Assembly: GCA_032622095.1 (NCBI GenBank)
Contig: CP136068.1
Coordinates: 122,145,989-122,209,988 of the forward strand
DNA from: Siphonodentalium dalli
Lineage: Eukaryota > Mollusca > Scaphopoda > Gadilida > Siphonodentaliidae
Length of the DNA stretch: 64,000 nucleotides
Reading direction: 5' to 3'
Shown here: piece after piece, positions 33,232-41,195 of the stretch
Position numbering within the stretch: position 1 is the stretch's first letter
Layout of the letters: each line of letters opens with the position of its first letter
Translations under genes and position numbers: made by a program
Notes under the pieces: model-generated
The model's database searches: none
The model's input: the letters and a program-made list of their open reading frames with translations, nothing else
Told to the model about the DNA's origin: nothing

Positions 33232-33843
33232 AATGAATGAAGTTCACTGAAAAAGTGAAAATATTTGTATACATTTGACACGGGCGACAATGAAATCACA
33301 TGTCGCGTTGGCGTTAAAATTGACAAATATTTCCTGACGTTGTGTTTTTTCAGAGACGGATCACCATGCATATTTTTCTTGATCATTATTGCATAGCGAT
33401 CAAACAAATGTTTTTAATTTCGTTAGATCATTATCTATTATTTGGTACACATGATTGATATATTTATTACCTCGTTAGGCAAATATGGAATGTTTTTCTA
33501 GTTTTTGTTTTTGGAATTGTACATATTTTATACATAAAAACTGAACACAAGAAACATACTGAACATTTTTCTTGATCATTGCATTTGATAACTTTACTTG
33601 GTCATCGTTTATGAACGAAGATGAATTCATATGTTAAAACATCTTAATTAATTGTATATACTATCATGAATTTAATCTATAACATATCGAAATGGTGAAA
33701 CTAACAGATAATGCACTGAAAAGAAACACAACGTCAGGAAACATTTGTCATTTTTAACGTCAAAGTATTATGTGCTTTCTCTACCGCCCGCGCAATCGTG
33801 ATACAAGTTCAAGACGGATCTTCAGACTTATTCTGCATTCAAA
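33232..33843. promoter_or_regulatory. Divergent promoter with mirror-image arms
   Basis: It separates the H2A-like (leftward) and H2B-like (rightward) genes. The arm 33312-33353 and the arm 33716-33759 are inverted copies (42 and 44 bases, core GACAAATRTTTCCTGACGTTG). The similarity continues weakly to the two start codons (TCGCCCGTG/CCGCCCGCG, then GTATACAA/TGATACAA). The arms end 80 and 84 bases before the two ATGs. The mirror layout matches the shared promoters of animal H2A-H2B pairs. GTATACAAAT could act as a TATA box. The central 360 bases are AT-rich with two copies of TTTTTCTTGATCATT. Confidence 0.75.
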
Positions 33844-34063
33844 GATGACTGCAATACCCGAACCCTTGATGGCGATACTGAGAGGAACTATGGGGATAAC
33901 ACCGCAGATAATGTGGGGCAGGTACGCAAGAGAAGTGACCGACCGTTCAAAGCTGATCATGCAAAAAAGAACAGCAACTATACCAACAGAGTCTAGCTGT
34001 CCTATTTTATCTGAGGCGGGGCAACAAAAGCAAAATTCTCACTCTGAGAAAATTGGGGAGTGA
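33844..34063 (+). CDS. Divergent, shortened histone H2B-like protein
   Basis: 72 residues from the ATG at 33844. The frame is open to 33770, but the mirrored promoter places the start here. GITPQIM resembles the H2B segment GISSKAM; RYAREVTDRSKLIMQKRTAT resembles RIAGEASRLAHYNKRSTIT (end of alpha-2 and loop 2); the end PILSEAGQQKQNSHSEKIGE resembles the LLLPGELAKHAVSEGTK region. Alpha-2 is about eight residues shorter and the N-terminal tail is very short. It is the only plus-strand gene of the element and is followed after 20 bases by two histone stem-loops. Assignment is by eye and less certain than for the H2A-like gene. Confidence 0.5.
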
Positions 34064-34083
34064 ATTTTGATGTCGTACAAAAC

Positions 34084-34099
34084 GGCCCTTTTCAGGGCC
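34084..34099 (+). promoter_or_regulatory. Histone mRNA 3' stem-loop (H2B-like gene, first)
   Basis: GGCCCTTTTCAGGGCC, identical in stem and loop to those at 32843 and 34339 but on the plus strand, with ACAAAAC before and AAAACA after. It starts 20 bases after the stop of the H2B-like gene, as in replication-dependent histone mRNAs. Confidence 0.88.
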
Positions 34100-34110
34100 A
34101 AAACAAAAAC

Positions 34111-34126
34111 GGTTCTTTTCAGGACC
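34111..34126 (+). promoter_or_regulatory. Second tandem histone-type stem-loop
   Basis: GGTTCTTTTCAGGACC, preceded by CAAAAAC and followed by AACC. The stem pairs with one G-U and the loop is the same TTTC, so it also fits the GGYYCTTYTNAGRRCC consensus. It lies 11 bases after the first stem-loop. A doubled stem-loop is unusual and may be a decayed backup. Confidence 0.75.
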
Positions 34127-34338
34127 AACCAATTTTTTCAAAAAGAAAAACTTTTAGCATTGCTTAAGAACTAATAATGTTCATTGTACCCTATGTTTCG
34201 TTTTGAAAAAATCACGCCACGAATAATTTAAAACAAAATATACTTGCAAATATTTGTTGTTGAATAAATTATGAAATGAACAATCGTGTTTTTTTTTTTT
34301 TTCAGCTATGAAAGAGTAACCTTTTGGGAAATGTGTGT
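34127..34338. other. Intergenic; second copy of the duplicated 3' module
   Basis: 34250-34361 is the second copy of the module at 32757-32866, serving the minus-strand H4-H3-like gene. The poly-T run is longer here. The segment between the convergent genes is AT-rich and otherwise empty. Confidence 0.8.
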
Positions 34339-34354
34339 GGCCCTGAAAAGGGCC
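34339..34354 (-). promoter_or_regulatory. Histone mRNA 3' stem-loop (H4-H3-like gene)
   Basis: On the minus strand GGCCCTTTTCAGGGCC, preceded by AAAAC and followed by ACACACA. It starts 22 bases after the stop codon of the H4-H3-like gene. Identical stem and loop to the other copies. Confidence 0.88.
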
Positions 34355-34376
34355 GTTTTAAATTTATCATCTGACT

Positions 34377-34757
34377 TTAACACCGTTTTGTGTTTTTCTT
34401 ATATCTTGACATATCTTTCCCATGAGAACCGAGAGCTTTTGCGAATTCATCACAATTCTCTGTATCTCTAAATTCTTTACAAAGAAGATGAAATCTGACT
34501 TTTGTCTCAGTAGAAGCCTCCATGACACTCTTATGTTGTTTTTCTTTCGTCGCCGATGATTTTCCTTTTTTGATCTGTTTCTGCTCTTTCGATCTCTCAA
34601 CATCATGAACCCTGATTGGGATATCTATCTGTTCTGCAACGAAACGAAGATTCACTTTCACTTCTTGATGCGTTACTTGCGTTTTCACGTCAATATCCCT
34701 GCGAAGACATCTCAGTTCATCTAAAATCGCTTTTAAAATGAGTGTATCACCACCTAA
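34377..34757 (-). pseudogene. Truncated H4-H3-like histone fusion
   Basis: 127 codons open from the right edge of the Polinton with no ATG, so the 5' end is missing. The first part ILKAILDELR...DVKTQVTHQEVKVNLRF resembles H4 VLKVFLENVIRD...KTVTAMDVVYALKR, that is, alpha-2, loop 2 and alpha-3. A Lys-rich linker (KEQKQIKKGKSSATKEK) follows. The second part FRDTENCDEFAKALGSHGKD resembles H3 [20 protein letters not shown] (F, D, T, C, A, K, K and D conserved in register), and it ends RYKKNTKR. An H4-H3 fusion recalls the histone doublets of Marseilleviridae. Loss of the start makes this copy non-functional. Confidence 0.55.
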
Positions 34758-34781
34758 CTATTGGTAGAAATCCAAGAATGC

Positions 34782-35418
34782 CTAGCGATAGCCTAGTTGA
34801 CGCTCTTTTTGGGAGGGATTGTGCGTATTTGAGACATGTTCTGCATCTCCTGTGACATGAGTTTTAGATACACAATTAACCATCATGTCGGAGATGACAA
34901 TGTGATCGAGCAGCGAAGGAGTCGCGCCGTCATAGTAAGGGACGTATGAGAAGTCACTGCCAGTACAAGATGATAATGTAGTGAGTGCTGTCAGGTTGTG
35001 CAGTTCGAAGAAGGCATCTAATGCTCTAGCACGTGGACACGTTAAACTTGAAAGTATCGTTCTATAGTTTTTCCCCAAATTCGCATTCATATCTCCCATT
35101 AATATCACAGGACCATTCGGTTCCAGGCGAGAGGTAATGTCAGCTAAGTCTGATAAACAGTCGAGAAAATATGAAATATCGTGATTGGCACCGGGTAGAT
35201 ATACTTGAATCACGGAGAGAAAAGAACTATTATTCATCTTGATCTGCGGAGAGATCATTCTATCATTTGTAGATTCAATCTCGATACACTGGATACTTTT
35301 GTGGACCAGGATAGCTATACCGTCTTTCACAAGACAACCTCCATTCGCAGTTCGAATCGAACGACCCGGTTTCGCAATGTAAATGTAATCATGTGAGAGA
35401 AATCCGAAGGTCATTATT
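34782..35418 (-). pseudogene. LINE endonuclease fragment
   Basis: Minus-strand frame of about 210 codons, belonging to the endonuclease/exonuclease/phosphatase domain of a non-LTR retrotransposon. PVILMGDMNANLG holds the GDxN motif and PSLLDHIVISD the later LDH-type motif. The N-terminal part is missing (truncation exactly at the 64-bp repeat), and the end, where an SDH motif would be expected, is degenerate (EHVSNTHNP). It is joined to Polinton sequence at about 34760-34781. Confidence 0.8.
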
Positions 35419-35482
35419 TCAGGTATGCATGTGACTTACTTGACCAATGAACAAAAGTATACAAGAATATATCCGAGGAAGA
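35419..35482 (+). repeat. Right copy of 64-bp target-site duplication
   Basis: Identical to 19304-19367; marks the 5' end of the truncated LINE. Confidence 0.85.
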
Positions 35483-35733
35483 CAGTACACTGATAGTTTA
35501 TCGCCAGTGTGTGATATGTGTTCACCTAATTGGTTGGTGGTCATCGGTATCCGTTAACAAATCGCCAAGGGATACGCTGGTAACCGTTCAGGCACTCCAG
35601 AGTTATGATCCATCAATATTATCATCTGTTTCAACAAATGGCATGGTAATTCTTTTTAGACGGAGAGAGTTAAACACATGGACAAATTTCAAACAAACAT
35701 GGTTATCGAACAAGATATAGTGGTCAACAAGTC

Positions 35734-36199
35734 ATATGTGACCCGCCATATCAAATTCAGTCGTAAGTCGGGATTGTTTTACCCTGTGCCAATGCATTCT
35801 CTTACATATGCGAGTCGACCATAGGTCGCCTCGCATATATAAGAGAATGCATTGGCCTAACAATTTTTTATCATTTTTTTAAAATAAATGTTTCTTACAA
35901 TTTTTAGGTCATAAAATAAAAAAAACATCCATTACCCTGCAGGGAGCCCCACACATATATAGAAGCATATAGAAGAGTGTCGTCTGCTCATGTTTGTCTG
36001 GGACTCTGTATGGGTGAAATTATAAAATTGTTAAAGAATACAAGAAAAAATTATTAAAATTGTAAAAAATTGTTAGGCCAATGCATTCTCTTATATATGC
36101 GAGGCGACCTATGGTCGACTCGCATATATAAGAGAATGCATTGGCACAGGGTAAAAAAATCCCGACTTACGACTGAATTTAATATGGCGGGTCACATAT
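35734..36199. mobile_element. ~466-bp MITE with long hairpin-bearing TIRs, copy 1
   Basis: The ends start ATATGTGACCCGCCATATCA and its inverse, and the inverted repeats run about 140 bases on each side. Each TIR contains the GCCAATGCATTCTC hairpin (35793-35860 and 36074-36149), so the element has palindromes within palindromes. A copy in the opposite orientation lies at 61305-61771. Non-coding; insertion is probably at TA. Confidence 0.88.
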
Positions 36200-37279
36200 A
36201 CACAAATTGTTGTAATCGGTCAATATTTGTTTGTTTTATTGTGCTTGCGACACAGACTGCAAATTGCCACGAAAGACAGACGGCCACTGACCTTCGTCAA
36301 ACCATAGGTCGAGCTTATTTCATAAATCGAAACCACACATCCCTCCATTCTCCATGTGTATGGTTAGGGTTAGGGTTAGAGTCAAGATTAGAGATAGGGT
36401 TATGGTTATGCATGATTATAGGGATAGGGTTATGGTTATTGTCGTTTATTTTGCGAAAATCGGACCAGAAAGTCGATTTTGGGAATTTTTGCCATTTTGG
36501 TTCGTATGGTATATATGGCAAGCCAGTGGATTGGTGTTAAATATTTTGGGTGGAATCTTAATTATTAATTATTCCATGCCAATAAGGAATACGTACCTGA
36601 AGTCACGTCACCTCTAAGATCTTTTATTCCCAAATCAATTCATCGGCGCTTTTCCTGAATGTAATCACTGAATTGTCTAGCTTGATATGCAACACGGTGA
36701 CAGATTCGTGGGAACTTGAGACATTTTATTTGAACATGCCATGTGTGTGCCTCACATCCACATTATTTAATGTCACATTAGAGCGATTTCTAATTAAGTG
36801 ATCATGTTCATTGCGATGCTGTGTTGCGGTCGTGAACATGGTAATCAATTTCCCCCGCGTTTCTCCTAAATTTTTGTCTTTAAAATGCGGCGACGTGACA
36901 AAATGTCGATTCTAAATAGCCAGCGATATTTGTGCCTATTATGAGCGGAATATACCGACGAAATCACCGTGCAGCTATTCAGATAAATTCTACACCATCA
37001 ATACCACCTTCACGGCTAGCGCTTTTTAATTAGATAAAGAACGAAAAAAAAATTGGAGTCAACTTTAAATTGGATCGCGGCACGACGTAGCTATGCTACG
37101 TTTCCAGTACAATATTGTCAGGGACAATACTTCAGAGTACGGAATCATGGAACCGCCACCTACACAAATATTCGACGGCATATATTCGCCGTAATAGATT
37201 AACTATAAGCTTGGATAATGCAATATATATTATCTGTCCATGATGTATGTCAAATTAAATGGGCACAAAAAAAATAAAC

Positions 37280-37310
<31 letters not shown>

Positions 37311-37518
37311 AATAATGATTAAAAAAGGAATATCCTCCATTCGCTCATAATTTTCGACGACGGAAATATTAAAGTTACATTTGAGTTTTGCGATACATAT
37401 CACACGGGTTTACATATTAGTATACACGCACATGTAGTACATGTAGTATACTATACCATGGCGTATAAGAGGTGCGTACATACATAAGGATCGACGGCGC
37501 ACAATGACAGGTGCATGG
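36200..37518. other. No gene; interstitial TTAGGG-like tract and AAAT microsatellite
   Basis: At 36359-36380 there are three TTAGGG-type units (GGTTAGGGTTAGGGTTAGAG), followed to about 36440 by diverged GGGATAGGGTTATGGTTAT units. This is a short interstitial telomere-like tract, not a chromosome end. An AAAT microsatellite lies at 37268-37308. The rest is AT-rich without credible frames. Confidence 0.6.
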
Positions 37519-37519
37519 T

Positions 37520-37564
<45 letters not shown>

Positions 37565-37656
37565 GTGTGTGTGTGTGTGAGGGAGGGTGTGTGTGTGAGG
37601 GTGTGTGTGTGTGTGTGTGAGGGTGTGTATGTGTGTGTGTGTGGGGGGGGGGGGGG
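37519..37656. repeat. (GT)n microsatellite with G-tract
   Basis: GT dinucleotides interrupted by GAGG, ending in a run of 14 G near 37643-37656. Long Thr-His frames on the minus strand arise from it. Confidence 0.95.
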
Positions 37657-38298
37657 CGAATGTGTGTTTGTGTTTGGGGTATAGGAAGGGAACTAAACGG
37701 TGATCTAGTCATAGTTGTTGCTTACCAAGTTAACGTATTGGAATTAACTGAAATCTTAGCTGTTTACTTGCGAGCAGAGAACCTGTACCATGTTTTATTT
37801 AGTAATGTGTTATCATGCAAATGCTTGCTTTATTGATGTACATAGTATATATCATTCACTCATAAATTTTATTGTGAACATGTGAGACACGCGGAAAGAG
37901 CCAGGAGCAATTAATACATCCGTAAAGTTGAGTTTAAAGTTAAGCGTAAGTCATCAATCCAATTAAATTTAGTATTGTTAAAGATTTGTGTATTACTGTC
38001 GGTCAGCGCTGTCCCGAACAATATATATATTATAGCATATTGAAAATATTACGCGATCAAGAGTCGTTTACCTGGTCGGCGTTAGAGGGCGCAGTTCAGA
38101 CACTTGAGGTAGGGATGGCCATATTCAATCGCTCAATGGTGGTGCCGTATTGATGTATTAGTGTAAACCCTATAATCTGGCGTCTCTCTGCGAACATTGA
38201 ATACCTAGGATGATGTTAGATTGCCGGCGGAAAATGAAACTGTTTCTTCTCATTGAGACACACGATCACATTTCGACGTGCTCTCATGCTAATTCATT
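37657..38298. other. No gene; diverged pair with 40.1 kb
   Basis: 38085-38215 shares words with 40137-40260 (GAGGGC, GTGCCGTA, TGATG, CCCTATAATCTGG), so both may be remnants of one repeat. No coding potential is seen. Confidence 0.5.
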
Positions 38299-38802
38299 AG
38301 CGCGCGCCGCGCGTATAATGTTCTCCAAATTCTTGATAGCTGTGGTTCGCTGGGCATTTTATTTATAGATAATGGGTATTCCCGGTTTAAAAGTCGAACT
38401 GCGCGACCAGGAGGCCGAATCCGGTAAAAGGTGTAGTTGGGAATTTCAATTTCGTTTATTGTCCTATACATTATTATGTCAATAATGTTTGATTTTTGGT
38501 TTGTGACGAGCTATGTCAATTACAAATAAAAGATATTTAAAAGATAATTTGTAAGTCTTATATTTCAACTTTAATAGATATTTTTCGTTCTGCAGCCCAC
38601 TGATGGTTGTGGTCGGAGACGGCCGAGTCGGCCGCCGGTTCGTTAATTATGTGCTGGTTGTTATTGTTATTTTAACGGAATTCTGAGTTGGTCATTCGCG
38701 AAACCAATATATATTATATTCTATAATTACAATCATGGGTATATAATATATGATCTTGAGCACGTTACCATTTCTGACTATGGTTTTCTTGTTCGACTTG
38801 CC
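38299..38802 (+). repeat. ~510-bp dispersed repeat, copy 2
   Basis: Second copy of 17701-18213, same orientation, few differences. Both copies lie just upstream of a GCCAATGCATTCTC hairpin (18739 and 38931), at spacings of about 526 and 129 bases, so the two may have been copied as part of a larger unit. Confidence 0.85.
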
Positions 38803-38930
38803 GATGAATTTCTGCAAATGTGTATCACCATTGTGTAGGAGGAGTGTGGATTACTTGCTGGTTATTATGAACCAGGTCACCACTTAACCCTTTTATGACG
38901 GGAGCTTCCTGAAATTTTGCGAAAACCCTG

Positions 38931-39001
38931 TGCCAATGCATTCTCTGAAATATGCGAGTCGACCATAGGTCGCCTCGCATATATAAGAGATTGCATTGGC
39001 G
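38931..39001. repeat. GCCAATGCATTCTC hairpin
   Basis: Nearly perfect palindrome with centre GTCGACCATAGGTCGC. The left flank (CTTAACCCTTTTATGACGGG, then AAATTTTGCG) matches flanks at 18695-18738 and, inverted, at 1906-1955. Downstream AATTGTTAAAGAATGTATG resembles the interior of the MITE at 35734. Confidence 0.85.
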
Positions 39002-39099
39002 TAACAAATTTGATATTATTTTTTATAATTGTTAAAGAATGTATGAAAAAAAAAAATGATAAACAATTGTTAAACAATGTAAGAAATAATGATACAAAA

Positions 39100-39102
<3 letters not shown>

Positions 39103-39152
<50 letters not shown>
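39103..39152. repeat. (TA)n microsatellite
   Basis: About 25 TA units directly before the Helitron-like element; a second short TA run follows the element. Helitrons insert between A and T, so the element landed inside a TA microsatellite. Confidence 0.9.
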
Positions 39153-39156
<4 letters not shown>

Positions 39157-39674
39157 ATATATATTTTGAAGACCTCTGTCTGTATGTATGTTTGTTTGTT
39201 TGTTTGTCTGTCTGTCTGTCTGTCATTTATACAAATCTACGATTCTCGACCGATCGGGACGAAACTTGGTACGTGTGTGTAGTTTGACCAGGCGGTGAAC
39301 GTTGTCGTATTGGCGAGCCCGTGCGGTGCCCGCTTCGCGCATGCGCAGACGAGATCTCGGAAACGGGTGGAGCTATCGACTTGATATTTGGTATGTGAAT
39401 GTATCTTGCCCCGGATGCGAATTTTATCGGGTCGCCGAGCCCGTGCGACGCCAGCTTCGCGCATGCGCAGACGAGATCTCGGAAACGGGTGGAGCTATCG
39501 ACTTGAAATTTGGTATGTGAATGTATCTTGCTCCGGATACGAATTTTATCGGGTCGCCGAGCCCGTGTGACGCCAGCTTCGCGCATGCGCAGACCAGATC
39601 TCGGAAACGGGTAGAGCTATCGACTTGAAATTTGGTTTTTGAATAGCCCGGACAACGTCGGGCTCATCGGCTAG
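39153..39674 (+). mobile_element. Non-autonomous Helitron-like element, copy 3
   Basis: Same ends as at 12894: TCTCATATATATTTTGAAGA at the start, AGCCCGGACAACGTCGGGCT hairpin and CTAG at the end. Internal TTTGTCTG run, CGACCGATCGGGACGAAACT and three ~120-bp units. The unit number differs between copies (4, 2 and 3). Confidence 0.82.
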
Positions 39675-40321
39675 TATATATATATATAGATAACTTCTCA
39701 ATATTTTTAAATAACTTCTCAATATTTTGATATGTTATCTCACTAACATTAGACATTATCTCGATATTTCGAGATAACTTATCAAATATTTTGATATAAA
39801 TTATCAATATTTCGAGATAACTAATGTCAGGCATGCACTGCACGCCCCCCCCCCCCGCATCACCACATCGGTTTATAAAAATATCACATTCATAACACTA
39901 AATGGCTCTACCATATTGTGATCTGAAAACATCACGAATGATGCATATCGCACAGTTTCAGTGTCGTCATGCGATGGCTGAGATAGGAGATTCAGATTAT
40001 TCAATTTATCTCGAGATCATATTGAACAAACATGAATAAAACAGCCACAATGTTGACGGAAATAGATGCTGCATGTTCATTTGACACACACACGTCACGA
40101 ACTCGTATAAATCATATATAGACCTATATAGTCTATCGAGGGCAGAGGTCAACCATTTGAGGGAGAGACGGACACATACCAGCACTCATTGTAGTGCCGT
40201 AGTGATGCTTAATGTGGACCCTATAATCTGGACTACCATTGAAAACCAAGAAAACTAAGATGCATGCATCAGGTCGCCCGTGAACTATCTACCATAGAAT
40301 TGTTGTAGCTATCGATTATAC
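39675..40321. other. No gene; short AT repeat words
   Basis: 39689-39830 repeats AACTTCTCAATATTTT, TATTTTGATAT and ATTTCGAGATAAC in direct and inverted order. A C-tract lies at 39845-39856. The rest is non-coding. Confidence 0.5.
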
Positions 40322-40698
40322 ATTTTGGAATATCTGTCTGTATGTGTGTATGTACGGATGCATGTGTGTACATGTGTTATAGACTCTAACACTGCTCGAC
40401 CGATCCGACTCGGATTTGGTATTTAACTTGTCAACTTGACCTCGCTCATATAGGCATGTTTCTGGACCTTGACCGATCCGACTAAAATTTTGTGTGTAGG
40501 ACTACTTCGATCCCGGGAGCAATATGGACGGGCCCAATTTACGTGGGCCCATGTCCTCTAACGTGCTGATATAGGCATGTTTCTGGACCAATTGAACAAT
40601 AGTTTGTCCAGACGCTGTATATACTGGGTACTGTCCAGATGGAGGCGATCACAAAGAAATCCCTAAATAGCCCGAACGAAGTCGAGTACATCAGCTAG
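40322..40698 (+). mobile_element. Helitron-like element of a second subfamily
   Basis: Starts TCGATTATACATTTTGGAAT, has TGTCTGTATG and two CGACCGATCCGACT segments with CATATAGGCATGTTTCTGGAC repeats, and ends ATAGCCCGAACGAAGTCGAG with CTAG before T. The 3' hairpin is imperfect. Same architecture as copies 1-3 but different internal sequence. Confidence 0.65.
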
Positions 40699-41195
40699 TC
40701 TAATATATATTTTGGGACTTTTGTCTGTCTGTTTGTCTGTTAGCTTGTTAGCTATGGCCGGGAAAATTGCCGGACAGATTTGACGAAATTTGATACATAG
40801 GGGAAATTATTTCCAGGGAGTATTTTGGACGGGTCAAATCTTGACCATTCAAAAATAGGATCAATTCACGGTCAAATCTGGTAAAACGGAAGGATTTCAA
40901 CGAAATTTGATACCTACCGTTACTTTTGTCCCAGGAGTGTTTTGGATGGGTCAAATCATGACCACGACCCGACCTTGACCTTCAAAATTGTCAATTCAAG
41001 GTAAAATCGGGTAAAGCCGGGCGAATTTCGACGGGTACTTTTGTCGGGAACTTTTGTCCGGGGAGTGTTTTAGACGGGTCAAATAGTGACCCCGACATGA
41101 CCTCCATCTTTAAAATGGTCAATTCAAGGTTAAATCGCGCAATTCTCCGAAAATCAGAGGGAAACATCCCGGACGAAGTCGGTTCCACCAGCTAG
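40699..41195 (+). mobile_element. Helitron-like element, head-to-tail with the preceding one
   Basis: Starts TCTAATATATATTTTGGGAC right after the CTAG of its neighbour and ends CCCGGACGAAGTCGG...CTAG before T. Contains three ~125-bp units with GACGGGTCAAAT and CAATTCAAGGT. As at 13544, two elements abut exactly. Confidence 0.68.

Larger units (their letters stand above)
20341..34757 (-). mobile_element. Maverick/Polinton virus-like element, decayed
   Basis: It carries the diagnostic set: protein-primed type B DNA polymerase, RVE integrase with chromodomain, FtsK/HerA-type packaging ATPase, adenovirus-type protease, and major and minor jelly-roll capsid proteins, plus several small virion-type genes. 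All are on the minus strand except one histone-like gene. Terminal inverted repeats were not found: PRO lies about 250 bases from the left edge and the rightmost gene is truncated at the right edge. This suggests both ends were lost, or that TIRs have decayed. Several genes are broken, so this copy cannot make particles by itself. Confidence 0.93.
19368..35418 (-). mobile_element. 5'-truncated LINE split by a Polinton
   Basis: Between the 64-bp direct repeats lie two LINE pieces on the minus strand: an endonuclease piece at 34782-35418 and a C-terminal zinc-motif piece with 3' UTR at 19368-20064. The 3' end has AATAAA (read on the minus strand near 19382), as expected for a LINE tail. The Polinton fills the gap. 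The RT domain, normally over 1 kb, is absent from both flanks, so the LINE was internally deleted before, or lost sequence during, the Polinton insertion. Confidence 0.75.

Noticed and set aside
33770-33843. Upstream ATG extension of the H2B-like gene
   Set aside because: The mirrored promoter similarity runs through this stretch up to 33843, so it is more likely 5' UTR than coding.
34084-34099. Bacterial-type intrinsic terminator
   Set aside because: No T-run follows the hairpin and the context is an animal genome; the 6-bp stem with TTTC loop and flanks fits the histone mRNA stem-loop.
34367-34606. Alternative frame over the H4-H3-like gene
   Set aside because: Shorter, no H3-type register match, and low-complexity basic start. 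The other frame has in-order matches to both H4 and H3 and ends 22 bases before the stem-loop.
32757-34757. Host histone pseudogenes as the source of the histone-like block
   Set aside because: Host core histones are extremely conserved, and recent pseudogenes would be easily recognisable or full of stops. These frames are open, highly divergent and lie within the LINE-bounded Polinton insertion.
36359-36440. True telomere or chromosome end
   Set aside because: Only three exact-type units followed by diverged ones, with non-telomeric sequence on both sides.
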